DNA of 64,000 bases from Flavobacterium aquidurense (GTDB lineage: Bacteria; Bacteroidota; Bacteroidia; Flavobacteriales; Flavobacteriaceae), in assembly GCA_900107365.1 (NCBI GenBank), contig FNPS01000001.1, positions 930,001 to 994,000 of the forward strand, read 5' to 3'. A program made the translations under genes and the position numbers. Below the pieces are notes generated by a model. The model saw only the letters and a program-made list of their open reading frames with translations. It ran no database searches and was not told the origin of the DNA. Below, in pieces: positions 1-9,962 of the stretch (its first letter is position 1; each line of letters begins with the position of its first letter).

Positions 1-225
1 TTCATCAGTACTTAGCAAAAGTGGTAATTTATAAATTTTGGCACTCAAAACTGTTGCACTGTCCTCATCAATTTTTCCTTGGTATGTTGCATAAAGAAAG
101 GAGGAGCAAAGCTGAATTAAAAGTCGTTTTTGCGGCAGATTATAATCGGCAGTTGAAGAAGGCGCCTGAGAAAAAGATTGAAAAGAAATAAAAACCAAAA
201 AATAAAAACAGTATAAGTGTTTCAT
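1..225 (-). CDS. Exported protein of unknown function, N-terminal fragment
   Basis: The first 75 residues of a minus-strand gene that runs off the left edge of the window. It opens with a short basic start and a strongly hydrophobic stretch ending in FSQ-A, which reads as a signal peptide, so the product is exported. The following 55 residues look helical and include a segment around QKRLLIQLCSS. I do not recognise a family. A stand-alone receiver lies 118 bp upstream in the same direction, so an exported sensor is possible, but that is only a guess. The frame stays open to base 1. Confidence 0.6.
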   Translation of the reverse strand, partial: MKHLYCFYFLVFISFQSFSQAPSSTADYNLPQKRLLIQLCSSFLYATYQGKIDEDSATVLSAKIYKLPLLLSTDE

Positions 226-263
226 TGTTTTCTTAAGTATTTGAAATTATCTAATTTAAAGAT

Positions 264-271
264 CAAATATA
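264..271 (-). promoter_or_regulatory. Possible -7 box for the left-edge gene
   Basis: On the minus strand this reads TATATTTG, a perfect match to the Bacteroidota -7 consensus TAnnTTTG, 38 bp ahead of the ATG at 225. No TTG lies at the usual distance upstream, so the call rests on the -7 element alone. Confidence 0.35.
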
Positions 272-343
272 AAGAGAAACAACTAGCTTTTTAACATATT
301 AATAATATAATTCAGATTAAAGCAGGATATACAACGATAACTT

Positions 344-727
344 TTAAGAGTTTAGTATCTCCCGAAGTTCTTCAACTAATTCCTTGTAACTGTTTGGCTT
401 GCAAATAAAATTACTAGCTCCAATTTTTTGATAGCTGTCCTTAATAATAAGATCAGACTGGCCCGATAAAACCACAACCGGTATATTTTGTAAAAGATCA
501 TCCTCCTTCATTCTTTGCAAAAAATCTTTTCCGGTTAACCGTGGCATCTGCAAATCAAGAAAGATAATATCGGGTAATTGTGCCGCTTTTTTTAAGTCTT
601 CCAAAGCAAGAGAAGCATCTGTGGAAGCTGTAATAGTGATATTTTCATTAAATGAATGAACGGCTTCAGAAAATATTTCAATATCTTCCGGATCATCATC
701 TATTACTAAAATGTGTGCATACTTCAT
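344..727 (-). CDS. Stand-alone response regulator receiver
   Basis: A 127-residue CheY-like protein made only of a receiver domain with no output domain. The acidic cluster D10-D11-D12, the phospho-acceptor D58 in FLDLQMP, S88 and K110 in CKP are all in the expected places. It would accept phosphate from a histidine kinase and act through protein contacts. It lies upstream of, and points the same way as, the exported-protein fragment at the left edge. Its partner kinase is not visible here. Full length for a single-domain receiver. Confidence 0.92.
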   Translation of the reverse strand: MKYAHILVIDDDPEDIEIFSEAVHSFNENITITASTDASLALEDLKKAAQLPDIIFLDLQMPRLTGKDFLQRMKEDDLLQNIPVVVLSGQSDLIIKDSYQKIGASNFICKPNSYKELVEELREILNS

Positions 728-918
728 GTTCTAAAATTATACAAATAAGCGTTGTCACTACTTACACAATTTTACTTCCGATTTTATATAATATTAATAT
801 TAGGCAGGAAAAAAGCTTCTTTAATTGTCTTATTTCTATATTATAATTTTTTTAACATAAAAAGGAGTTTATATTAAGCGAATTTTTATCTTTATAATGA
901 TTATAAAATCAGCTACTT

Positions 919-1956
919 ATGTTTGTAAATAATAGTTTCAGCTTTGGTGCATTAGTAAAATTCAGCGGAGGTTACTTATTATGGATTGTCGTGTGGTCAT
1001 TTCTGGTTTTATTTTCATACGAATTCTTACATCTAAAATGGATTTCGATTCCGTGGGTTAGTATTGGAATCATAGGGACCGCAGTATCTTTTTATATCGG
1101 TTTTAAAAACAACCAATCTTACGAAAGAATATGGGAAGCCCGAAAAGTATGGGGAACAATCCTTAATATTAGCCGTATGTGGGGCGTTACAACAAGAGGA
1201 TATATTAAAAACAATCTTTCTGATGAAAAATTTTCAAAAGAAGAAATTAATGCGATCACCAAAAAACTCATTTACAGAAATATAGCGTACGTGTATGCTT
1301 TTAGGGATCAATTATTAATACCAACATCGTGGGAACATATTACGCTTGGAACCCATATTGCAAAAAGAAGTCGAAGATCAATAAATAAAGTTGTTGAAGA
1401 TACTCTTAAAGATGATTTTACAAAAGAAATGCTGGAAAAACATCTAAGCCAGGAAGAATACGATGATTTGAAAAAATTCAGGAACATATCAACTCATATT
1501 ATTGATCAACAATCACAGGATTTAATGCAACTTAGGCAAGATGGTTTAATCAATGATTTCTATCATGCACAATTACAGACACTCCTGAATAATTTATATG
1601 ATGAACAAGGTAAGGCAGAACGAATTAAAAACTTTCCGTTACCGCGCTTATATGCTTATGCAAGTAATTTATTTGTCTGGATTTTTATTGTTTTATTGCC
1701 ATTTGGACTAATTGCAGAATTTGATCAAATGGGACATTATAATGTATGGTTGTTTATTCCGGTAGTCAGTATTGTTTCCTGGATTTTTTTATTGATGGAA
1801 CTTGTTGGGGACTATTCTGAAAATCCATTTGGTGGTTTACCAAATGATATTCCGATGCTTTCCATCTGCAGAACTATCGAAATTGATCTGAAACAAATGA
1901 TAAGAGATGAAGATATTCCGAAGCCAATTACAGCTCAAAACGGCATTTTATTGTAA
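919..1956 (+). CDS. Bestrophin-family ion channel
   Basis: 345 residues of the bestrophin/UPF0187 family, inner-membrane anion or cation channels related to animal bestrophins. Hydrophobic helices lie near residues 15-35, 42-62, 248-270 and 278-298. The segment after the second helix, with FKNNQSYERIWEARK-type sequence, is typical of the family, as is the late LxxELVGDYSENPFGG region. The length is normal. It precedes the export operon on the same strand, 131 bp before the TolC start, and is probably a separate transcript. Whether it carries anions or cations cannot be read from the sequence. Confidence 0.88.
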   Translation: MFVNNSFSFGALVKFSGGYLLWIVVWSFLVLFSYEFLHLKWISIPWVSIGIIGTAVSFYIGFKNNQSYERIWEARKVWGTILNISRMWGVTTRGYIKNNLSDEKFSKEEINAITKKLIYRNIAYVYAFRDQLLIPTSWEHITLGTHIAKRSRRSINKVVEDTLKDDFTKEMLEKHLSQEEYDDLKKFRNISTHIIDQQSQDLMQLRQDGLINDFYHAQLQTLLNNLYDEQGKAERIKNFPLPRLYAYASNLFVWIFIVLLPFGLIAEFDQMGHYNVWLFIPVVSIVSWIFLLMELVGDYSENPFGGLPNDIPMLSICRTIEIDLKQMIRDEDIPKPITAQNGILL

Positions 1957-2087
1957 ATTTTCAAAGACTTAACCGCAATTTTAAAAGTTTAATTTTCTAC
2001 GCCTCAGCCCAGTCTTTTTTATTGAAGTTCTTTAATAACAAATTGTTTCCGCAAACCATCTTATTAACTAAAAAGTATATAAATCTG

Positions 2088-3425
2088 ATGAAGTATTGGC
2101 AATTAAAAGAGTTAGGTTTAAAGTTTTTGTTTTTTCTTTCGGTATGCAATATCAGCTTTAGTTTTGCTCAGCAAGACAGTCTCTTCAATGCAAAAAAAAT
2201 AAAGTTTGATGAAGCTATATTGCTTGGTATCCAGAATAACAAACAGCTTAAAATCGCCAACACCAATCTGGCTATTGCTAATGAAAATGTAGATCAGGCT
2301 AAAATTGCAAAAATGCCACGGGTAGGTTTAAGCGCCGGATATACTTATATAGGTGATCCAAAACTGTATGAAGGGTTTTACCAAAGTAACATTACGGTAG
2401 ATTATTTTAATCATATGGGATTTGCCAATGTTGTATCGGCAGTTCCAATTTACAGCGGAGGTTCAATTAACAATAGAATTGAACAGCAAAAATTGCTTAG
2501 TGAGATGCAGGAATCGGTGGTTAAAATGACCGAAGCCGACGTTAAAAATGCTATTACAGAACAGTATTTCACCCTTGAAAAACTATACCGTCAAATTGAA
2601 GTAACCAAGCAAAATATTATCAATACAGATCTTCGTATCAGTCAGTTAAAATCACGCGTCAATAATGGTCAAAACTTAAAAAGTGATCTTTTGAGAACCG
2701 AATTGCAACAATCTAATTTTAAGGTTTCGGTTTTTAGAAGTACCAATACAATCGAATTAATCAGTAATTATCTGGATATTTTAATTGGTTTTCCAACAAA
2801 TACGATTTTAAAACCCGAGGTAGCAGAAAGCATGCTTCCGACCGAAAATATAAATCTTCAGCAAAGTTTAGCAGAAGCGTTTCAAAACAGGGAAGAATTA
2901 AAACGAGCTGAAATCGGAATTAAATTATCAGAATCTAACCTGAGTTTAACCAAAAGTGGATTTCGGCCCAACATCAACGCTAATCTTATTCTGAATACTG
3001 AATATCCGGCACAATGGCCCACTTATGTCAATATTCTTAATTATTGGGCAGCAGGTCTTTCCCTAAGTTGGGATGTATCGAGTTTTTATACTTTAAAACA
3101 CCGTATTTCCGGAGATAAACTGGAGATTGATAAGAGCAATATTGCGTTGGCCGTAACGAAAGATCAAATTGGTACTGAAGTAAAAAATGCTTATGTGCGT
3201 TATGTCGAAAGTAAAGAGAATATCAAAACCTTTAAAAAAGATGTGGAGCTCTCCATGAGCAATTATAAGATTGTAAAAAGCAGGTATGATAACGATTTTG
3301 CTTTAATCAGCGAAATCGTAGATGCTGAATTACAATTGAACAACTCCCGAATTGAACTGGTTAACGCCAATTTAGATTTAATTATTCAATATTATTCCCT
3401 GCAATATGCTATGGGAAAACTTTAA
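2088..3425 (+). CDS. TolC-family outer-membrane efflux protein
   Basis: The outer-membrane channel of a tripartite export system. I place the start at the ATG at 2088, not the upstream TTG at 2022, because MKYWQLKELGLKFLFFLS followed by SFAQ makes a proper signal peptide. The mature part shows the TolC double repeat of long helices, for example the GIQNNKQLKIAN region and the second half around QNREELKRAEIGIK. It is followed after 11 bp by a membrane-fusion protein and then an MFS pump, so the three form one operon. Substrate unknown; drugs or lipophilic toxins are usual for this arrangement. Confidence 0.9.
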   Translation: MKYWQLKELGLKFLFFLSVCNISFSFAQQDSLFNAKKIKFDEAILLGIQNNKQLKIANTNLAIANENVDQAKIAKMPRVGLSAGYTYIGDPKLYEGFYQSNITVDYFNHMGFANVVSAVPIYSGGSINNRIEQQKLLSEMQESVVKMTEADVKNAITEQYFTLEKLYRQIEVTKQNIINTDLRISQLKSRVNNGQNLKSDLLRTELQQSNFKVSVFRSTNTIELISNYLDILIGFPTNTILKPEVAESMLPTENINLQQSLAEAFQNREELKRAEIGIKLSESNLSLTKSGFRPNINANLILNTEYPAQWPTYVNILNYWAAGLSLSWDVSSFYTLKHRISGDKLEIDKSNIALAVTKDQIGTEVKNAYVRYVESKENIKTFKKDVELSMSNYKIVKSRYDNDFALISEIVDAELQLNNSRIELVNANLDLIIQYYSLQYAMGKL

Positions 3426-3436
3426 GACAGGATATC

Positions 3437-4498
3437 ATGAGCGAAGAAAATGCAACAAATGAAGCAATTCAAAAAGACAAAAAGCGAAATACGATTTTAA
3501 CGGTTTTGTCTTTTGTTTTTTTAATTGCCGGAGCTTTATGGATTTTAAGCTTATTTTTTGATTTCAGTAATTATGAAACCACTAATAATGCTCAGGTTGA
3601 GGCTTATATCAACAGTGTTGCAGCAAGAGCAACGGGTCATATTAAAGAAATCAGGTTTGAAGCCAACCAGTATGTCCATAAAGGCGATACTTTGGTGATT
3701 TTGGATGATTCAGAATATAGCATCAAGGTAAAGCAGGCCGAAGCTGATTTGGCTATATCCGAGGGAAATCTGCATTCCTTAGTGCAGACCATTACAACGT
3801 CAGCATCCAATCAGGCTTCAGGACAAGAGAAGTTAGCCGGAGATTTGGCAAGTCTTGAAAAAGCCCAGAAAGATTATCAGCGATTCAAAAATATGTATGC
3901 GGATTCGGCTGTGACACGCAACCAATACGATCAGGTGATTTCCAAACTGAAATCGGAAGAAGCTTATGTAAAAGCGAGCCAAAAAGGACTGGAAGCGAGC
4001 GGATCTGTAACCAAACAAAGTAATATCAATCTGGAAGCGGCGAGAGCAACAGTTGCCAGAAAAAAAGCAGATCTCGATGCTGCCAAATTACAATTATCCT
4101 ACACAAGTATTATGGCGCCATCTGATGGATTTGTTGGGGAACGCAATCTTTCTATTGGAGAATTAATCAACGCCAATCAAACAATAGCGACGATTGTACT
4201 GAACCAAAAATTATGGATTTCGGCCAATTTTAAAGAAACCCAAATTGAAAAAATAAAACAAGGACAACAGGTTACCATTACCATTGATGCATTGGACGGA
4301 AAAGAATTTAAAGGAAAAGTACTTGGTTTTTCGCCGGCAACAGGAGCTAAATTCTCTATGGTAGAACCGGATAATTCAACCGGAAATTTTGTGAAGATAA
4401 CACAACGAATTCCTGTTAGAATTGAATTTGAAGCCACAGCCAAAGATTTGGAGGAAGTAAAACCGGGAATGAATGTAACTGTTGAAGTAAAAAAATAA
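3437..4498 (+). CDS. HlyD/EmrA-family membrane-fusion protein
   Basis: 353 residues. One N-terminal transmembrane helix (about 20-42) is followed by a periplasmic part. Its lipoyl-like half-motifs flank a long coiled-coil hairpin (about 95-220), and a beta-barrel domain follows around AxSDGFVGERNLSIGELI. This is the adaptor joining the MFS pump to the TolC-type channel. It sits 11 bp after the channel gene and 3 bp before the pump gene, which supports co-translation. The order and domain layout match EmrA of EmrAB-TolC systems rather than RND adaptors, which are usually lipoproteins. Confidence 0.92.
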   Translation: MSEENATNEAIQKDKKRNTILTVLSFVFLIAGALWILSLFFDFSNYETTNNAQVEAYINSVAARATGHIKEIRFEANQYVHKGDTLVILDDSEYSIKVKQAEADLAISEGNLHSLVQTITTSASNQASGQEKLAGDLASLEKAQKDYQRFKNMYADSAVTRNQYDQVISKLKSEEAYVKASQKGLEASGSVTKQSNINLEAARATVARKKADLDAAKLQLSYTSIMAPSDGFVGERNLSIGELINANQTIATIVLNQKLWISANFKETQIEKIKQGQQVTITIDALDGKEFKGKVLGFSPATGAKFSMVEPDNSTGNFVKITQRIPVRIEFEATAKDLEEVKPGMNVTVEVKK

Positions 4499-4501
4499 AA
4501 G

Positions 4502-6070
4502 ATGATCGCAGGAAAAAAAGGAAGCGTTTTTACCCTCATAGGATTATACATCCTTACGATTCCTTTTTTTAACGGACTGAATGTCACGACTTATGACAAC
4601 TCGCAGATTCTTGGGCATTTTGGAGCGTCGACAATCGTTTTTACCTATTCTGTTTATATTCCCATTTTTAGCATGTTGGCTTTTATGCCATTGGGATTGA
4701 AATTGGGCAAACAAATTCGGGTTCGCACTATGATTTTATCGGTAAGTTTTTTATCAATTCTCTTCAATACGGCCTCTTTATTTGCACCAACTATTGAGTG
4801 GTTTACTTTGTGTCGCGCTCTTTTGGCTATTGTTTCCGTTATCGGAATATTTGCATCAATGGTTCCTATTTTATTAAAATACAATCCTGTTTTTAATATG
4901 GCTTTGCTGTACGGTATTCTTCAGTTTATTCAAAAAGGAAGTCAGCATTTGTATCAATATTTTGGTGCTCATTTTACGAGTTTACATAACTGGACTTTTG
5001 GTGTTTATTTTCTGAATGTCAATTTTTTGGTCTGTATTCTTCTGGCGTGGTATTTTTATAAAGCCGATGTCGCGCCTATGAAAGCAGTATTTGAGTTTGA
5101 CTGGCGAGGCTGGATCATTATGATACTGTTTTTTATGGTCATTCTCTTTTTATGTGCCGAAGGACAAACCCGAAATTGGTTTGATGATCCTAAAATAGGA
5201 TTGGCGACGGCTTTGTTATTTGTATTGTTTGGAATTTACCTACTGCATACCCGTTTTACAGAAAATCCTATAATCGATCCGGATGTGTATCGGTATAAAA
5301 ATGTGGTGATTGGGGCTTTTTTGATGTTTTATATAGGCATAATGAACGGAACCGGAAGTGTTGTAACGGGTTATATGACTAATATTTTGGGTTTTGATTC
5401 GGTTTTGGGTGCACAAACGCATCTTGCTTTATTACTTGGTTTGTGTATTTCTATTCCGCTGTCGACTTATCTTTTATACAAACGAATCTATCTGGCAACC
5501 ATCTGGATTATTGGCTTTGCCTGCTATGGCTTGTATCATGTTATGCTGTACTTAAGATTTTATCCCGGAATAGACTCATCGGATTTCTTTTTGCCATTGG
5601 TTTTTAAGGGACTCGGAATGGGGTTTCTTTTTCCGGTTTCACTGCTTTATATTTCAGAGGGAGTTCCTCCAAAACTAAGCACTTCACGTATGATGAGCGG
5701 AATTATTGCTCAGGCTGTTTTTGCATCACTTTTAGGGAGTGCCATTTTAGGAACCTTTATTTCAGATATGAACATACAGCACAAAACGGGTCTTAGTCAA
5801 CAATTGATAGCAACTAATAAGCAAGCCGAGAATCAATTAGCCAATTCCAAAAGAAACTTTTTAGTCATGGGATTATCAGATGCTGAGGCACAGAAAAAAG
5901 CCGAAAAAAGCCTTTCTAATCAAACAGCTCAGACCGCTATGTTACTCGCGTACAAAGATATTTATCTCGTCATGTCGGCGATTTGTTTTTTGCCCATTTT
6001 TATCATTCTGCTCTTTAAACTTTGGCGCAGGCCGATTGGCAAAGTAGAAGCAGAGCCCATACCAATTTAA
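4502..6070 (+). CDS. MFS transporter, DHA2/EmrB-like (14 helices)
   Basis: 522 residues with about 14 hydrophobic helices, the size and topology of the DHA2 drug:proton antiporters. The loop after helix 2 carries GLKLGKQIRVR, in the place of the major-facilitator signature loop. A hydrophilic loop rich in Q, N and K (about residues 430-475) precedes the last helix. It starts 3 bp after the EmrA-like adaptor, so it is the inner-membrane pump of the same tripartite system. The drug or metabolite exported cannot be read from the sequence. Confidence 0.9.
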   Translation: MIAGKKGSVFTLIGLYILTIPFFNGLNVTTYDNSQILGHFGASTIVFTYSVYIPIFSMLAFMPLGLKLGKQIRVRTMILSVSFLSILFNTASLFAPTIEWFTLCRALLAIVSVIGIFASMVPILLKYNPVFNMALLYGILQFIQKGSQHLYQYFGAHFTSLHNWTFGVYFLNVNFLVCILLAWYFYKADVAPMKAVFEFDWRGWIIMILFFMVILFLCAEGQTRNWFDDPKIGLATALLFVLFGIYLLHTRFTENPIIDPDVYRYKNVVIGAFLMFYIGIMNGTGSVVTGYMTNILGFDSVLGAQTHLALLLGLCISIPLSTYLLYKRIYLATIWIIGFACYGLYHVMLYLRFYPGIDSSDFFLPLVFKGLGMGFLFPVSLLYISEGVPPKLSTSRMMSGIIAQAVFASLLGSAILGTFISDMNIQHKTGLSQQLIATNKQAENQLANSKRNFLVMGLSDAEAQKKAEKSLSNQTAQTAMLLAYKDIYLVMSAICFLPIFIILLFKLWRRPIGKVEAEPIPI

Positions 6071-6122
6071 ATATTGAATATGATTCAGTTTAGCCTCTTT
6101 TTAAATTAACAACCAGGAAATT

Positions 6123-6809
6123 ATGGAACTAAAAAATAATCGCTTTTTATATCGTTTGTGGACACGGGAAAAAGGACTTAGTGTAATGTTGTTACTGCTC
6201 TGTATCATGCATTTTATTCTGATTCCGTTATTTGGCAGCTATTCTCGTTTCATGGTAGTTATTAATATTTTTTGGATGTTATTTATCATGGCGGGAATTA
6301 TTTCATTGGCAAAAGATAAAAAGCAAGCCCTTCTTGTTTCTATTATCCCATTTTTGTTTTTAACGGTACAGTGGATCGATTTTTTTCAGCCCAACGTTAT
6401 TGTGGTATTTGCAGACCTCTTTTTGTCGGTTGCTCTAATGTTGCTTCTAATTGGATTGGTTTTAATCAAAGTATTAGAACCCGGGCCCGTAACACAATAT
6501 CGTATTATTGGTTCTATAGTCGTTTATATGTTACTGGTAAATCTATGGTGTACGGTGTATTTATTTGTTTTTAAACACATCGAAGGTTCTTTTCAGATCG
6601 CAGTTTCTCCATTTGATAGCAGTAGCGAACAGGCTAATTTTATGTATTTCAGTTATATCACCATGACCTCGACAGGTTATGGCGAAATTGTCCCCATTCA
6701 TCCTTTTGCCCGTTCCCTGGTTCAGATCGAGGTGCTGACAGGCGTTTTATATCCAGTAATCTTAATAGGAAGATTGGTTTCTGACGCCAATTTTTCTTTA
6801 AAAAAATAA
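6123..6809 (+). CDS. Potassium channel with a two-helix pore module
   Basis: 228 residues. The C-terminal third is an ion-channel pore module: helix, pore loop with the selectivity filter TSTGYGE (near residue 183), and a last helix. Four hydrophobic segments lie in front of it (about 19-40, 42-62, 68-84 and 92-115). The topology is therefore six helices, but no arginine-rich voltage-sensor helix is seen. There is no cytoplasmic RCK/TrkA-N domain, so gating is unknown. It begins 52 bp after the MFS pump and is followed 44 bp later by an AI-2E transporter; all point the same way. Confidence 0.85.
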   Translation: MELKNNRFLYRLWTREKGLSVMLLLLCIMHFILIPLFGSYSRFMVVINIFWMLFIMAGIISLAKDKKQALLVSIIPFLFLTVQWIDFFQPNVIVVFADLFLSVALMLLLIGLVLIKVLEPGPVTQYRIIGSIVVYMLLVNLWCTVYLFVFKHIEGSFQIAVSPFDSSSEQANFMYFSYITMTSTGYGEIVPIHPFARSLVQIEVLTGVLYPVILIGRLVSDANFSLKK

Positions 6810-6853
6810 TAAACAAACATATTTAACCAATTATTATCTAAAACAAAATAAAA

Positions 6854-7954
6854 ATGGAAAATTCGAATGTGAATAAACGAAAAGAACTCTTTGACACTAT
6901 TTTACAGCTATTTTTTATCTTTCTGGTTGTGGGTTTTTGTCTTACATTGCTAATGCCCTTTTTTATGCCAATTCTTTGGGCAGCAATATTGGCTGTAGCA
7001 TTTTATCCTTTATTTAATTTTCTGCAAAGAATATTAAAAGGACGAAAAACGTTGGCAGCCGTAATAATTACAATAACGATTATTGCTGTAATGTTGATGC
7101 CAGTAATATATGCGTTAAAAGCAGCAACATCCAATTTTTTAGAATTGAAAACGGAGTTTGAAGCCGGAACGCTTAAGGTTAGTCCACCGGGACCTTCAAT
7201 TAAAGAATGGCCTGTAATTGGTAAGCCTCTTTACGAATTTTTGCTTGCTGCATCAACAGATTTAGAACAGAGTGTTGTTAAATATCAGGATCAGATTAAA
7301 GAATTTTCTACAAAAATTATGGGTAGTATATTGAGTTCCGGAATGGCCTTTTTGCAATTTATACTTTCGGTCATTATTGCCGGAATTTTATTGGTTTCAC
7401 CCGGAGCAAAAACGATGGTACATAAATTTCTAAAAAAGATTGCAGGAAACGAAGCAGATGAAATTATGACCATTTCAACTTCTACAATTTATCAGGTGGT
7501 GAAAGGAATTTTGGGAGTTGCTATCATTCAAACCATTATTCAGGCCTTTGGATTGTTTTTGGCCGATATTCCCTATGCCGGAATACTGACCTTGATTTGT
7601 CTCATATTTTCTATTTTACAAATCGGACCCATTATTATCAATATTGGAGTTATAGTATATCTTTTTTCCACTGGAGATTCCGGTTATGCGATTGGCTGGA
7701 CTATCTTCTTTATCATAAGCGGACTTTCAGACAATGTGCTGAAACCACTTTTATTGGGTAAAGGTGCTTTGGTACCCATGCTTGTGATCTTTTTAGGCGT
7801 AATTGGCGGATTTATAATGTCAGGATTTATAGGATTGTTTGTCGGTCCAATTGTATTTTCAATTGGTTACAAATTATTTATTGCCTGGTTAGATGACAAT
7901 CATTATGCAACTCCTCAGCCGGAAATTATTGATCCGGAAATTACTATTGAATAA
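6854..7954 (+). CDS. AI-2E family transporter
   Basis: 366 residues of the AI-2E/PerM (UPF0118) permease family. Two hydrophobic segments stand at the N-terminus (about 15-55), another near 65-90, then a hydrophilic stretch (95-150), and a block of five helices fills the second half. The conserved late motif region reads SDNVLKPLLLGKG, followed by PMLVIFLGVIGG, which is typical. Members export small molecules or act as Na+/H+ antiporters, so the name does not prove autoinducer transport. It is the last gene of the rightward block; a terminator follows within 30 bp. Confidence 0.9.
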   Translation: MENSNVNKRKELFDTILQLFFIFLVVGFCLTLLMPFFMPILWAAILAVAFYPLFNFLQRILKGRKTLAAVIITITIIAVMLMPVIYALKAATSNFLELKTEFEAGTLKVSPPGPSIKEWPVIGKPLYEFLLAASTDLEQSVVKYQDQIKEFSTKIMGSILSSGMAFLQFILSVIIAGILLVSPGAKTMVHKFLKKIAGNEADEIMTISTSTIYQVVKGILGVAIIQTIIQAFGLFLADIPYAGILTLICLIFSILQIGPIIINIGVIVYLFSTGDSGYAIGWTIFFIISGLSDNVLKPLLLGKGALVPMLVIFLGVIGGFIMSGFIGLFVGPIVFSIGYKLFIAWLDDNHYATPQPEIIDPEITIE

Positions 7955-7982
7955 AGTTTATTTCTTATCAATTATAAAAAGC

Positions 7983-8015
7983 AAAAATCCCATTTCATAC
8001 CGAAATGGGATTTTT
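7983..8015. terminator. Bidirectional intrinsic terminator
   Basis: A 14-bp perfect stem (7983-7996 with 8002-8015) and a 5-base loop; the core is ATCCCATTTC / GAAATGGGAT. A-runs on one side and T-runs on the other let it serve both the AI-2E transporter gene and the converging GH130 gene. Confidence 0.92.
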
Positions 8016-8044
8016 GTTTTATAAACTCGAATACGTTTTAAATC

Positions 8045-9514
8045 TTATCTACTACTCTTTAAAGCCGTTAATAAATCGACTAAATCTACAACTGCATAAG
8101 TAGAAGAATAATCAGATACGGCGTAAGGCAATATCAGGCTATTGTTATGAATAATAGCACCGCAAGAATAAACTACATTCGGAACATAACCTTCACGTTC
8201 GTCTTCAAGAGGGGAAAGTAAAGGCTCTTTTAATCTTCCAATTTCTTTAGACGGATCATCAAGATCAAACAAAGAAGCTCCAATGCAGTAACGTCGCATG
8301 GTTCCAACCCCGTGGGTAATCACGAGCCATCCTTCCGTTGTCCAGAGTGGCGATCCGCAATTTCCAATTTGTGTAAATTCCCAGGCAAAACGCGGTTCCT
8401 GAAGCAGGATAGGCGTATTCCATTGGGTAACTCTGTCTGAATACATGATGTAATTATTAACACCATCAATGCGCGAAAGCATCGCATATTTTCCTTTTAT
8501 CTTTCTCGGAAATAAGGCGAGATTTTTATTTTGGGCACCTGCACCATGCAAAGGCATTACACGAAAAGTATAAAAGTCTTCGGTCGAAATAAGTTTTGGG
8601 AGTATGGCATGGCCATTATAAGCGGTATAAGTGGCCAATACACGATGTGAATCGTCATGATCATCATCAAACCGAACAAAACGGGCATCTTCTATACCAC
8701 GGCTTTCTGACTCAGATATGGGAAAAATAACACGTTCTGTAATGTCAGAATCATGCTGGAAAGACAAATCATAGAACGAATTGGCCAGCCAGATGATTTC
8801 CTCTAGCGCCGTTCTTCTTTCCTGGCTAATCGAGGGATCACTTAAGCTGGTTTTTACCATGCTTTTTAAAACAGCATACTCAAATTCAGTAGGTAATTCC
8901 TGCATAACTTGCGCGATGTATTTATCATCAGTGTGCATTTCATACAGTTTCATCAGGAATCGCTCTTTATTGTACAAGGTTTTATGTTCAATCTCTGCCT
9001 TGTCAATATGATGCCCAATCTTCATTACCTGAAGATTGTTGTTGCGATCCAGAATTCCTCTTCTAAAAACAATCGACGAAATATGGCCTTCACCGGTTGC
9101 TCTAAAAGATAGAATGACACGTTTTTCGCCCATTTCTAAACCCGTCTGATCAAAATCTTCTATAATGGAAGGATTGAAAATAGCAGCAGATTCAATTGCA
9201 TATTCCATGGTACAGTACGAACCAATCAGCATCTTACGATCGAGGGATATTGCTTCATAATCAACTTGCATTCCTTCAATAATAGGCCTGATTTTCTCGC
9301 AGTGTTTTAAAAATATGCTTGAAATATTTCGGTGTCGTCTCGCAAATTCCCGAAGTGTCTGTTCTAAAGTTTGTAAAACCTGTTTTTCATCCAGCATCAT
9401 TATCCGCATCACCATTTGTTGGGTCCGTTCGTCACCATTCATAAAATATCTGGCGACAACTCTTTTGGAATCTGGTGTAAATACTATGTTTTTTCTAATG
9501 ATGGGTACTCGCAT
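8045..9514 (-). CDS. Glycoside hydrolase family 130 protein, long form
   Basis: 489 residues. The C-terminal two thirds form the five-bladed propeller of GH130, a family of mannoside phosphorylases and hydrolases. The catalytic-site region reads SRGIEDARFVRF (about residue 270), and later blades carry LFPRKIKGKYAMLSR and TEGWLVITHGVG. The N-terminal 170 residues are an extension with helices and an RATGEGHISSIVFRRG segment, known for one GH130 subgroup. No signal peptide is present, so it acts in the cytoplasm, probably on manno-oligosaccharides. A second, shorter GH130 lies at the other end of the same minus-strand block (19846-20895). Confidence 0.88.
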   Translation of the reverse strand: MRVPIIRKNIVFTPDSKRVVARYFMNGDERTQQMVMRIMMLDEKQVLQTLEQTLREFARRHRNISSIFLKHCEKIRPIIEGMQVDYEAISLDRKMLIGSYCTMEYAIESAAIFNPSIIEDFDQTGLEMGEKRVILSFRATGEGHISSIVFRRGILDRNNNLQVMKIGHHIDKAEIEHKTLYNKERFLMKLYEMHTDDKYIAQVMQELPTEFEYAVLKSMVKTSLSDPSISQERRTALEEIIWLANSFYDLSFQHDSDITERVIFPISESESRGIEDARFVRFDDDHDDSHRVLATYTAYNGHAILPKLISTEDFYTFRVMPLHGAGAQNKNLALFPRKIKGKYAMLSRIDGVNNYIMYSDRVTQWNTPILLQEPRFAWEFTQIGNCGSPLWTTEGWLVITHGVGTMRRYCIGASLFDLDDPSKEIGRLKEPLLSPLEDEREGYVPNVVYSCGAIIHNNSLILPYAVSDYSSTYAVVDLVDLLTALKSSR

Positions 9515-9962
9515 ATTTTTATTTTTTTGTTAGATAAAAGTCGGTCCAATTTTATTCCAAAATGGATAAAACGACTTCAGTTATTTTATTTTATGGTTCT
9601 TTTTTTAGAGAATTAAGAAACACATCTATTTTAAAACAAGCGTAACTTTGTATTAATAGCTCTATACAAGTTAGTGATTTTGCTAACGAAAAAAAACTAA
9701 AATTTTATTAAAACTCCATACATTGTCTCTTATTTTCAAATTTTAGTTTCTAAAGAAATCAATTTATAAAGTCTGATTTTAATAACGGGTATTTCAAATT
9801 TACAAAAAAGAATAAAATTATTTGTATAAATATTTGATTTACAATAGATATGTTTTACTGTTTGTTTTTTTGACAGGGATATCACATAAAAAAAAGGGAC
9901 AAATGATCTTTTTTCACTTTGTCCCTTAAATAATTTTGAATGAATAATTAAACCTTTTAGGG
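9515..9962. other. Gene-free stretch of 448 bp
   Basis: AT-rich sequence upstream of the GH130 gene. The only clear element is the terminator at 9894-9927. A TAACTTTG string at 9644-9651 matches a plus-strand -7 box, but no gene or plausible RNA follows it. Confidence 0.6.
9894..9927 (-). terminator. Intrinsic terminator of the 9963-10559 gene
   Basis: Stem AAGGGACAAA (9894-9903) with TTTGTCCCTT (9918-9927), loop of 14 bases. Read on the minus strand it ends in a T-run, 36 bp after the stop codon of the secreted-protein gene. Confidence 0.88.

Noticed and set aside
781..803. AT palindrome TAATATTAATATTA
   Set aside because: Expected by chance in sequence this AT-rich; no regulator or second copy to support it.
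2022..2087. Upstream TTG start of the TolC-family gene
   Set aside because: It would put 22 residues ahead of a complete signal peptide; the ATG at 2088 is the better start.
9644..9651. TAACTTTG, a perfect plus-strand -7 box
   Set aside because: No gene or hairpin RNA follows on the plus strand, and no -33 TTG is at the right distance.
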